From Rhynochetos jubatus (lineage: Eukaryota; Chordata; Aves; Eurypygiformes; Rhynochetidae): 64,000 nt of DNA. The DNA lies in NCBI GenBank assembly GCA_027574665.1, contig CM050658.1, positions 19,790,317-19,854,316 of the forward strand, read 5' to 3'. This document shows positions 41,076-50,523 of this stretch, one piece after another. A program made the position numbers and the translations under genes. Position 1 is the stretch's first letter; every line of letters begins with the position of its first letter. The notes under the pieces were generated by a model. That model searched no databases. It saw only the letters and a list, made by a program, of their open reading frames with translations, and was not told the origin of the DNA.

Positions 41076-43712
41076 ACCTAGCCAATAAAGGTTCAGCCCT
41101 CTACACCTCTGCATAAATATGCCTCTATTTGTAGGCCCTTCTTAGCAAACCACAGCCACTGCGTTTAGAAGGATGTATGTGCACACACTCCATTGTCGCC
41201 CCATGCCCAGAGCTCCTAGCTACAGGCCTCCTCTTGACTGTTACGAGACATACCACTTCTCCCTTTTGACAGGCTTTACTGTCAATCCCACACAAATGTA
41301 ACCCAAATTGGGGATAGTAGTTCTGCTGCACTTCAGCCTCTCTCCAGCGTTCGCCCCCCCGCAGTACCGCGGTACATCTGCCCACCAGACTAACCCGGTT
41401 CCACCTCCACCCGCAGAGAACACACTGCGCTCTCCGGGCAGACCGACACCTTCCAGCCACCCCGACGGCTGTACGCAGACTGGCCGCCTCGGACTGCAGA
41501 GCCGGCACCCTCGCCACGCACACACAGCTCCCGCCACTGACGTAACAAACCTCCCAACACCGTCAACAGCTCCACTGAGCCCAATTAACTCTCTCCCTAG
41601 CCAACTACTATTTAAAAGCTGCTCATATTCCAACGCCCCTACTAGCCCTACGCTGCTCACATCTTCCCTCTGTGCTATTAGCCCACCAAAACCATACACC
41701 GCCGGCGCCCCCAGCACAAACCCAAGCAGTTACAGCTACGGGGTTCCACTTCACTGGTTTTCCTTCCCCAGGCAGAGCATTTTCAGCTATAGAATTTGCC
41801 TGGTTAGAAACAACCTCAATACCAACCTTGGTGGTTATCGATGGGGAAAATAAGCAAACCGTTTAAACGCTGGAATCAACTTCTGCCTCTCTAAGGGCTG
41901 CCCCAGCGCCCTTTGCCACATGCAAAACTGCAAAGGGACGTTACATTTAGGTATTCTTTAAATTTTCCACCCTTCTCTCACTCATGCAGGCGCAGATACA
42001 ACAGGGTGGAGAAGAGAGTTGCTCTATATTCTACACAGTCCCATGCAACACCAAATTCCTAGCAGACTACGCTTCCGTAATCACGGCACCCTGCGCTCCA
42101 AAAGCCTGCCAGAAAATGAACTCACGAGAGCTCTCCTCCTCACTCAGCCGCACGTTCCAGCTCTAAACCTGTGATCCTGCACTGGCACCGTAACTCTGCT
42201 ATTTCCCAGCACCCCCCTTCTTCAGTGCTATTTGGCTTGGCTAAAACTACGACCAAACTCCCAGCCAAACACCGCCGTGAGGACAGGAAACAAAACCACC
42301 TCTGTCCCTCATGGCATCCTAGGGTATAGCAACTGTAATGAAGACAGCACTAGCAACCTCCCCAAAAGAGAGCCAACATTTTTGTTTCATCAGTCTAACC
42401 GCACACTAGAAACCCTCGTCGCTGGCTCCTACACCCTTGGCATCTTCCTAATCGCCATGTAACACCACGCGTGTTTTGTCTGTCTCAAATTCTCCCACAC
42501 AACACTATCCTCACCCTCCTTGTTCTGTATTCCAAAGAGGGAACTAATTGATGAATATCCTTCTGCAGGTACAGCTTGAACTCCAACATTAAACTGTGGT
42601 GCTAAAGCAGGAGCTAAAGCCTCCTTAACAACTGAGAGGCTTTTAAACAATAAAAACCAACTTGTGCATCAAGAACTGAATCCTCAGCCCAGTCACTTCT
42701 TAAAGACAGACACTAGGAATTGTGAATCCTGAGCACATGACACCGCAGGAAGATCTCCGAGGTTCAGCCAGTCCTGAACGTTGCCGCTTATCCGTGTGAA
42801 AATTAAGGACGACGTTTAAGAAAAAAGAACTAAAAAAAAAAACCAAAAAGGCGCTTTTTGCCTTTTCAACACCATCCAACTTAGAAGGGTAACAGTCAGA
42901 ATTTCCCAACACCGCTGAGGATCAGCGCAAGCTGGCCAGCACCCGGGTTTCAGACATGACAAGTCCCTAATGCTCCAAAGAGACAGTGGCCGGAGGAACG
43001 AACCAAAGCCTAGAAACCTCACCATGGATCAAAAAGAAGCAGAAAGTGAAATGAAGGCAATCCTTCCTAGCTGATGGCACGCTGGAAAATAAACTATAAA
43101 TAAAAAGAAGGGGAAAAAAATCATAAGAAGTCTTTGTTCTTCCTCTGGTCCATTTGAGGCTCCCATACTGAAGCATACAGAGTCTCATTTCCAATCCAAA
43201 ACAAACAGAATCACTCCTGTGCTGTCAGACAGCCCGTTCTGTGAAAACGTATAAAATTCCTGCTTTGAAGATCTGTTTCATAACTGCACTCCTTTGAGAG
43301 TTAAACTTCTTACTGTGAAGCTCCTCAACTCTCCTACTTCTGAATTTAAGCCCTACTTCCAACTAATTAATGAACCACTTCATCTTGCAGCAATTTTGGC
43401 CACTACCCTGCTAACAAACAAGCGCAATGTAAGTAACCACTTCCCTGCACAAGGATTGCTACTTTAGTGGGCAATCAGTATAAATTCAGAAAAGCCAATA
43501 ATCTTCCTAAAGTACATGGATATTGAGTAATTCTGGGAATCATTATGGATTAAAAAGAAAAAGCCACACACAAGACAATATCATTACCAACCTTAACAAA
43601 CACATTTGTAGAGATAACAAGATCTAGAAAGGTGAAAAGCCACCTCTTCTATCCGGTAAACACGTGTAATGTATTCACGCTGGCCAGATACAGCGTCCTA
43701 ATTACTGCTCAC

Positions 43713-43797
43713 CTGCTACGTAACCTCTGCGGACCCAGGTTGCTCCTCCTCCCCGTCCTGCCTCTCCTCATCAGGCTTACAATCTGCAGCTGACGAC
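43713..43797 (-). ncRNA. Possible exon of a transcript divergent from MANF
   Basis: On the minus strand an acceptor (ATTTTCTTGCAG) precedes and a donor (CAG|GTGAGC) follows an 85-nt segment, upstream of and antisense to the MANF CpG-island promoter. Divergent non-coding transcripts are common at such promoters. Only the splice-site pair supports this; no partner exon was identified. Confidence 0.25.
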
Positions 43798-44579
43798 CTG
43801 CAAGAAAATTCAGACTTAGCCATGACAAGCTCCCCGGAGCTCCCACCATGGCTGTGCTTGGGGCAGGCGCAACTGGGCTGCCTCAATCGCCTTCCTCTAC
43901 CCAGGGAGCTGTGACGCGCTCCCTCGCCGTGGCACGGGGCTGCGTGGCTCTGCCTGCCGCTCGGACGAGGCTCCGGGCCAGGCACAGACACTCGGCCCCA
44001 CCAGACGAGAAACAGCCAACAGGTGTGTGCTCCTCCCCCAGCTGGCCTACAGCTCCCAAGGGATCCAAGTGATGAACTCAGAGGGTTGGGGATCCTTCCA
44101 GGGCTTTGGGAGCAAAAAGCACTGGGACAGTAAGAAGCAGTTTTAAGAAAATAAATAAAATGCCTTCGTCGTGTCCTTGGCTCCACAAAACCACCCACCC
44201 AAGCGGCCAGCAACAAGCCATTCAGCAGCGTAAGGGCTCGGCTTTCCGCTGTCCCACCCCAACGAATCCTCATCAACCCCCGGCGGCGCAGACGTAGCCA
44301 AAAGGCACCCACGAAGGGCCCCGTCCATCCCACACTACGGCCGAGGAAAAGCCTGTCCCCCCCGCCACCCCTCACGGGAGGTCGGGCCCCCCCAGCGGCG
44401 CCTCCCCTGCCCTGCCCAGCTCCCTTCCCTGCCTCACGCCACACACCTCAGCGCGGGAGAACCCAGAAAAACACAACCACGACGCCACGAAGCTCCCATC
44501 GCCAAAGAGCCTCGGGCAGCCTCGCCCCAGCGCGCCCCACACGGCCGCCCGGACACGATCCGGCAGAGAAGGGCCACCC

Positions 44580-45600
44580 CGCCATGCCTGTCTGCTGCCG
44601 TAGCCCGCGGGTGCCGCTCGGCCCGGTGTCTCAGCAGGTACTGAGGGCGGGCACGGGCAGGGCAGGGCAGGGCCGAGCCCGGCGCGCCCCGACGGCAGGT
44701 GTGAGAATCTGCCCCTTTACAAGATGGCGACCGTTAGGAAGCACGCGAGAACGTTTTGCCCTTAACAAAAATGGCGGCGAAGGGAGGCGGGGAAACTCGC
44801 CGCCCCCCAATCAACGGTCGCCAACTCTCCCGTGGAGGCCGCAGAGCTACCAATGGGAGGGGGCAGCGTGGAAGCCGGGCGGGGAGCGGGCCAATGGGGC
44901 GGCAGCGGCGGGGGGGAGCGGGCGCGGGGGCGGCGGGGCCGGTGCCGGTGCGGCGGGCGCAGTGCGCGCGGGCTGCCGAGCGAGGCGGGATGCGGGCGGC
45001 CCACGGGCTCTGGGCGGCACTGGCCCTGCTCCTGCTGCCGGCCGGCGGCCGGGCCCTGCGCGACGGGGAGTGCGAGGGTGAGTGGGGCCGGGCCGGAGGG
45101 GGGGGGGGGCGGGCCCGGGGCCCGGCGATGCGAGGCCGCTCCCGCCGCCCGGCCCGCCCGCTGGGGTGAGGGGCCGGGGGCGTGGAGCAGCCCCGCGGCG
45201 GGCCTCGGGGCCGGGCTCCGGGTGGCCCCTCGCCCCGCCGCCGGAGGGCAGCAGCAGCTCTGCGCCGCCGGGCTCGGGCTGGAAGGAGTCTCCCAGGGGC
45301 CGGCGAGCCGGGCCGGGATCGCTGCTCGGAGGGGCCGGGGCCGGCCCGCCGGGCGGTACGCGGGGGAGCGGCGCCGGGAGGCGCGGGGCGGGGCTACCGG
45401 CTCTCTCCCCGGGGCTGGGGCCCGGCCGTCCCGCGGGAGGGACCCGGGACCTCCCTCCCGGAGGTGCCGGGAAGTTCCCGGTCTCCACTCAGCCGGGTGG
45501 GCGGTAGCGCAGGAACGGGAAAGGGAAGAGCCGGCCCCGGGAGCCCGGATCGGCCCCGCTCCGGGCAGCGCACCGGCTGCCGGGGGATCGGGTGCGCCCT
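44580..45600. promoter_or_regulatory. MANF CpG-island promoter
   Basis: GC-rich and CpG-dense; no TATA box seen. Three CCAAT boxes lie at 44807-44811, 44850-44854 and 44891-44895 (43 and 41 bp apart). YY1-type cores occur at 44721-44729 (AAGATGGCG) and 44769-44776 (AAATGGCG). The first CCAAT box is followed after nine bases by CCAAC, an 8/10 match to the ER-stress element CCAAT-N9-CCACG. MANF is a known ER-stress-induced gene, so such a site is expected. Confidence 0.7.
44990..45077 (+). CDS. MANF: MANF exon 1: signal peptide
   Basis: Encodes [20 protein letters not shown] and on to LRDGECE, ending with one base of a Val codon at donor gtgagt. A run of 12 G bases follows 20 nt into the intron (45098-45109). 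Confidence 0.94.
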
Positions 45601-48600
45601 GGTGCATAAAGGCAGAAGTTGGGCTGATGTAACCAAACCGGGCGCGCTGGGCCCGCCTGGATGCAGAGGCCTCCGGGCTGGCAGCTGCTGAGCCGCACCG
45701 CGAATTCAGCTGCCCTGGCACGGTGGAGCGGGACAGCTGCCCCAGGTGAAACAAGAAAAACTTGAGGTGGGACTGTGGCAGCTGGCGGGGAGTTCGTGGT
45801 ACTAATGCTCACCCCTTCCTCCTCCGTGTAGGGAGAGAAACGGTGAGACAGACGGAGGGGGAGGGCAAACTCGCGGCTGCTGCCCCTGCGCTGGGTTGGA
45901 AACTCGTTTCTTCACGGGTACCACTGCCTGCAGCATCTTTATCCTTTCCAAAGGGTTTCCCTTCCAGCCAGCGCACAGCGGCCAGCAGCGTGCCTGTGTG
46001 ACTGGGGACAGACTGGCGTGAGGTAAATGCCGGTGGTGTACGCGTACACGGCGTTTCCCTAAGCGGCCCAGCTTTTAATTACTGATGGTTTGAGTATCAA
46101 TCACGAGGGTTTCTGCTTGGCTTGGCGCTGGTCATACTGGATTTCCTGTGCCGTGGCTCCTGCTCAGAGTAGAATACGAGTTGCTAATGACAATAAGATT
46201 TGCCGATCCCTCCCTGTTGGGTAAACAAGTGGCGCAGAAGAGGTACCTCGACCTTTCCTGCAGAGGCAGGCCGCTGCCTGGCACGTGTCTCTCGCCTGGA
46301 AGTCGCGAGAATCCACAGCTCCCGCTGCAGGAATTGGTGGGGCCGCAGAGCTCTTGGTCCAGGCGACGCTGGAGTTGGCAGGCGAGTTGCGCGAGCAGCA
46401 GAGTGAGCGAAATCCGGCCCTCGCAGCGTCGCCCTTCACACAGATCCCGCGCGCTGCGGTCGCCGTAGCTGCCTGCCCTCCTGCCCAGCCGCACGCAGGT
46501 GGGCCGTGCCGAGCCTGGAGCGAACGCGGGCTGACTGCTCCCAGAGGGGAGGCGTGATGACCGAGTCGTCCGTGCCCTTCCCGCAGGCGGGAACGCGGGT
46601 CTGTCCTCTCAGCTGCCGGTGCGCTTGCGGGAGTTTCATTAAGACTCTTCCCTTTTTCAGTCTGAAACCCACTCAGAAGCTTGTGGGAATGAAGAGAGCA
46701 GAAACGCGCCAAGGGGACGCAGCGTGTGATCGCACGGTTTTTCTCTCTTGGAAATAACTCGCCTGTGAGCTGAACACACCCGGTAACCGGGGACACCGTA
46801 TCGCCGAAACCCGCACGTGGAGTCTGTAACGGGACTGTGTAGAGTTGTGTTTCAGTCAGGCCTGGGTTTGAAGCCTGTGGTCTGACGAGTCGCTTCCCAA
46901 AGCAGCAAGAGCAAGACAGACAATTGAGTTTACATTTTTGCACGGGCACCGTTTTGCCTCGTATCCCTCAGCTGAATCCTGCTGCTCACTCAGGACAGGG
47001 TACAGAAGCCACTGGACACTTCCATGGATCTGGTTTCTCAGATTGTCAAAAACCCAGCAATAATACCGCGGCACGCTGTTGCTTCACGCGTTCCCGAGAT
47101 GTGTGTGGAGTCACTGACTGCTAATGCAGCTTCTACAAGTTCTGTTCTCCAAATCCCTTACTCTGTTTTCCCTAAGAGCTGCCACGAGATCACTGCAGTG
47201 GCAGGTAACTCCATCCATCTTCCCTTCCAGTGTGTGTTACGTTCCTGGGAAGGTTCTACCAGAGTCTAAAGGACAACGATGTTGAGTTCACACCTGCCAG
47301 TATTGAAAAGGAGCTCTTGAAATCCTGCAAAGAAGCAAAAGGCAAAGAGAACCGCCTGGTAAGTCGTAGTAGGCAGTGATGCCTCCTGAGGGAGTAAGTT
47401 GTGGAATACTTGGCAAACGAGGGGAGTTTGTATGATACGGCTTCCCTGGGGCCGTTCTTCCTAGCGCTGTGGCCACGGTTGGTCCTGTACTTTTTTATGG
47501 GAGAGGACTTGAGGAGTTCAGCCTCTTCACCTGAAAAAGAGAACAAGCCAATCTGTCAACAGGTATCTTACTGGCTGGCCTTGTTTCTCCCTGTTACTGT
47601 AGCGCTGGGGATTACAAAGCTTTTAGTTGCTGTAGGACTTCCTTGTCCCTTCAGTGGTATTTGGGGTGCTGCATCAGCTGTTAAAACATTTATGCTTTTC
47701 AGCTGTCTAGGTGAAAACTAAAGAAAGGCAAAGCAATTGCCCGAGGTAAAACCAGGCAATCGCCAAAGGAAGAGCCCCAAGGAAAAGGCCCTGAACTGTC
47801 CTGAGAACTGCAGAGACACCATCAGAAATGCAGAGGGGGGGTGGTTCAGAAAGTCTCCTCGAGTGAAGAAGACTTTGTTCTTTAGGCAATTTAATGTTTT
47901 GATTAACAAACCAACCAGCTTCAGCAGCTTTAAAAGCAGTGTGATGGGAAACGTCTGCCCCGTACCCTGGGCTCAGAGTTAGGCTTCCTTTGCCCTGTGT
48001 GTAGCGGTCGCTTGGAAAGGTTCTGCAACAGTAGACGTCTAGCTGCAGGACCAAGCAAGGAGAGGAGATGGACAGAAAACTCTTCCTTTAGAAGCGTTTT
48101 TCCATGCATCCCCACCTCATTCTTTCATCATAGGCTCACAGACTGGTTTGGGTGGGAAGGGACCTTAAAGCCCATCCAGTCCCACCCCCCTGCCATGGGC
48201 AGGGACACCCTCCACTAGCCCAGGTTGCTCCAAGCTTCACCCAGCCTGGCCTTGGACACTTCCAGGGATGGGGCATCCACAGCTTCTCTGGGCAGCCTGT
48301 CCCACTGCCTCACCACTCTCCAGGAAGGACTTTTTCCTCATATCTAATCTCAATCTCCCCCCTTTCAGTTTAAACCCGTTATCCCTTGTCCCATCACTAC
48401 AGGCCCTTGCAAAAAGTCCCCCCCAGCTTCCTTGTAGCCCCCTTCAGGTACTGGAAGGTGCTATAAGGTCTCCCTGGAGCCTTCTCTTCTCCAGGCTGAA
48501 CAAGCCCAGCTCTCTCAGCCTGTCCCCATAGCAGAGGGGCTCCAGCCCCCTGAGCATCTTTGTGGCCTCCTCTGGACTCGCCCCAACTGGTCGATATCCT

Positions 48601-50016
48601 ATCCTTTTCTTCCCTCTAGTGCTATTATGTTGGGGCCACAAGCGATGCAGCCACCAAAATCATTAACGAGGTATCAAAGCCCATGAGTCATCACATCCCC
48701 GTGGAAAAGATCTGTGAGAAACTAAAGAAGAAAGACAGTCAGATCTGTGAACTAAAATACGGTGAGTTGCCAGCATCTGGGGAAAAGGCCCATGCTCTTC
48801 TGGGGTATGGATCAGTTGGGGTAAACCAGCATGCTAAAACCACTCAGTCCTGAGTTCTGTAGGAAGATCACTGGCCAGATGAGGTTGCACAACCTGGGTT
48901 GCTCTCCACGGACATCCTAGAGAGTGTTGTGGAGATGCTCAGGTAAGGTTGTTGGCTACTAACCCTTTCCAGCCTCTGCAGAGCCCCTGATCTGCCCCGA
49001 GCTAAGTAACCCCGGGGCATGTCCGCACTGCTGCGCTCAAGTCCCTGTTTGGAATATCGTGTTTACAACAGCGCGCGGTAAAGTTCATCCCGGGGAGCAG
49101 CCAGGTGTGTCCCATGGCCTGGGACGATGCCTCCTGCACGCGGGGTTCCAGCCCTCAGCTACGCTCTGCAGTCCTCGCTGCTCTTAGGTTTGCCAGTAGC
49201 GGGTTGATAAACGCTTCTTTCTCACCTCCCCTGGTGTCTGCTCCCAGTGTTCGGCACTGTTTCTCACCACCTTCCCTGAACTCCCGCGTTCCTCGATGGC
49301 GTGTTCTTCCTGAAAAGACTAATCCGAAGAACTCTCTTGGAAACGCTCCTTTCTGACTGCTTTCCTCTATCTCTGCCCTTACGTTCCCCGGTGCCGCCCC
49401 TTGGATCGCGGGTCTCTACGCTTCTCATGTCTTGTACTAACGTCCCGTTGCTTCCTAATGAGCTTGTTGTGGTTGTCACCTGCCCTTCCTCTGCAAGGGC
49501 TCTGCTCCCTTTCCTGTGCGCGGGGGGGGGCAGAGTTAAAGCGCGACTGCTCCGTAATAAAGGAGGTTTCAGGCCTCTTGTGGAACTCCGACCGCTAAGC
49601 CGCAACCAAGCTCTCTGGCTTCCAGTAAGGACTTACGGACCTCACCCGCCGGCCAGCGCCCCACCCGCCCTCCGGGAGCCCGGCACCGCTCTCCCTCCGC
49701 GGCCGCTTCCCCTCCGCCCCGGGCTCGGCCGCCGCAGCCCTCCTCTCGTCTCCTCGCCGTGCGGGCCGGTGGCGCGGGTGGCGGGGCCGGCCCTCCCGGC
49801 CCCGCTGAGCGCGGCTCTGCTCTCCCCGCAGACCGGCAGATCGACCTGAGCACCGCCGACCTGCGGAAGCTGCGCGTCAAGGAGCTGCGGCGCATCCTGG
49901 ACGACTGGGGCGAGGCCTGCAAGGGCTGCGCCGAGAAGTCCGATTTCATCCGCAGGATCCACGAACTGATGCCCAAGTACGCGCCCCGGGCCGCGGGCGC
50001 CCGCGCGGACCTCTGA
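44990..50016 (+). CDS. MANF: MANF (mesencephalic astrocyte-derived neurotrophic factor, ARMET), complete, 4 exons, 180 aa
   Basis: ER-resident and secreted protein that protects cells from ER stress and acts trophically on neurons. Exons 44990-45077, 47231-47358, 48620-48761 and 49832-50016 join in frame (543 nt with stop). Residues 1-22 are a signal peptide (Leu-rich core, cleavage after GGRA predicted), leaving a 158-residue mature protein, the length I know for human. All eight cysteines are present: C28 and C31, one in KSCKEA, C73, two in KICEKL...QICEL, and the CKGC motif at 149-152. The N-terminal saposin-like and C-terminal SAP-like domains are both intact. The C-terminus is RADL, where human has RTDL, the KDEL-receptor-type retention signal. 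The start is the ATG directly before the signal peptide; a second in-frame ATG lies 73 codons upstream. Confidence 0.96.
45078..47230 (+). other. MANF intron 1
   Basis: 2.15 kb; the first 500 bp belong to the CpG island and are very G-rich. No repeat or RNA gene recognised. Confidence 0.6.
47231..47358 (+). CDS. MANF: MANF exon 2: saposin-like domain, first half
   Basis: Acceptor cttccag, donor gtaagt. Reads [20 protein letters not shown] and ends [10 protein letters not shown] on a codon boundary. Confidence 0.96.
47359..48619 (+). other. MANF intron 2, with CR1 at its 3' end
   Basis: 1.26 kb; the last third is a CR1 copy that ends about 19 bp before the acceptor AG. The remainder is unremarkable. 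Confidence 0.7.
48131..48600 (-). mobile_element. CR1 LINE, 5'-truncated, minus orientation, abutting MANF exon 3 acceptor
   Basis: Same word order as the copy at 7566-8085 (GGGAAGGGACCTTAAAG, CTGCCATGGGCAGGGACA, CCAGGTTGCTCCAAG, TTTCAGTTTAAACCCGTTAT) up to CCAACTGGTCGATATCCT at 48600. The copies then part: here TATCC runs into a pyrimidine tract and TAG|TGC, the MANF exon 3 acceptor. Confidence 0.95.
48620..48761 (+). CDS. MANF: MANF exon 3: saposin-like domain, second half
   Basis: Acceptor cctctag, donor gtgagt. Reads [20 protein letters not shown], then [20 protein letters not shown] and ELKY, ending with one base of an Asp codon. Confidence 0.96.
48762..49831 (+). other. MANF intron 3
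   Basis: 1.07 kb, increasingly GC-rich toward exon 4, where the RBM15B-associated CpG island begins (about 49.6 kb). Nothing else recognised. Confidence 0.6.
49832..50016 (+). CDS. MANF: MANF exon 4: SAP-like domain, CKGC motif, RADL terminus
   Basis: Acceptor ccccgcag. Reads [20 protein letters not shown], then [15 protein letters not shown], and ends [14 protein letters not shown] with TGA at 50014-50016. Codon third positions are almost all G/C, unlike exons 2 and 3, in keeping with the surrounding CpG island. Confidence 0.96.
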
Positions 50017-50025
50017 GGGGCGGCG

Positions 50026-50050
50026 GCCGGGCCGGGCCGGGCCGGGCCGA
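50026..50050 (+). repeat. GCCGG pentanucleotide repeat in MANF 3' UTR
   Basis: Four perfect GCCGG units plus a fifth with one mismatch, starting nine bases after the stop codon. Confidence 0.85.
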
Positions 50051-50099
50051 GGCGGGCCCGGCGCCGAGGCTGAGGCGGCGCGCGCTGTACGGGACGTTC

Positions 50100-50105
50100 A
50101 TTAAA
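50100..50105 (+). terminator. MANF poly(A) signal ATTAAA
   Basis: Common variant hexamer 84 bp after the stop, followed by a GT-containing stretch. This gives a very short 3' UTR of roughly 110 nt. No AATAAA lies between the MANF stop and RBM15B. Confidence 0.65.
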
Positions 50106-50139
50106 GTACAACGGTGTCTACCGGGCGGAGCCGTGCCGT

Positions 50140-50523
50140 GTGACGTGATTGCGGGAGACACGCACCCCCCCTCCCCCGGCCCCCCCCGGCTCCGGCTCCG
50201 CCGCATCGCCCCGGCCTCCCCCCGCCTCCGCCCTCCCGGCTGGAGCGGCCCGCGCGCGGCCCCGCCGCACGGCGCGGGGGGGGCGGGGCCTTACCGCGCG
50301 GCCGCCCCTCGCGATTGGCTGCCCGCCGTCACGTGCGGCGGGAGGTGCTTCCCGCGTCACGTCGCCGTGCGGCGCCATCGCGCCCCTGACGCCGCCATGC
50401 GGCGGGGCGCGGGGAGATGACGTAGAGCCCGCGCGGCGCGGCGGCCGGAGCCGCCTTCGTTCCCTTTTGTCCAAGATGGCGGCGGCCGCCGGAGGCGTCT
50501 CCTGAGCCGCGGGCCCCGGCGCC
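50140..50523 (+). promoter_or_regulatory. RBM15B promoter and 5' UTR in CpG island
   Basis: An inverted CCAAT box (ATTGG, 50314-50318) is followed by an E-box CACGTG (50330-50335), a CRE-like TCACGTC near 50357 and a TGACGTAG near 50417. A YY1-type AAGATGGCGGC at 50473-50483 probably lies near the transcription start. No TATA box seen. The transcription start itself was not determined. Confidence 0.6.
50476..50505 (+). other. Upstream ORF of RBM15B (9 codons)
   Basis: ATG within the YY1-type motif opens a nine-codon frame closed by TGA at 50503-50505, 18 nt before the main start codon. It acts only if the transcript starts upstream of 50476. Confidence 0.5.

Larger units (their letters stand above)
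39771..44580. other. DOCK3-MANF intergenic region
   Basis: 4.8 kb. 41031-41075 holds two adjacent perfect hairpins. 41300-42500 is C-rich and G-poor on the plus strand with a 181-codon open frame that I cannot assign. 43713-43797 is a possible antisense exon. GC content rises from about 43.7 kb toward the MANF island. Confidence 0.5.

Noticed and set aside
41308..41853. 181-codon frame as an endogenous retroviral fragment
   Set aside because: No recognisable retroviral motif or long terminal repeat; the frame is explained by C-rich, stop-poor composition.
43716..44444. 242-codon minus-strand frame upstream of MANF as a protein gene
   Set aside because: Low-complexity Arg/Gly/Ser content and no recognisable domain; if transcribed it is more likely non-coding.
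44762..45754. 330-codon Pro/Arg/Ala frame on the minus strand over MANF exon 1
   Set aside because: Composition artefact of the CpG island, where stop codons are rare on both strands.
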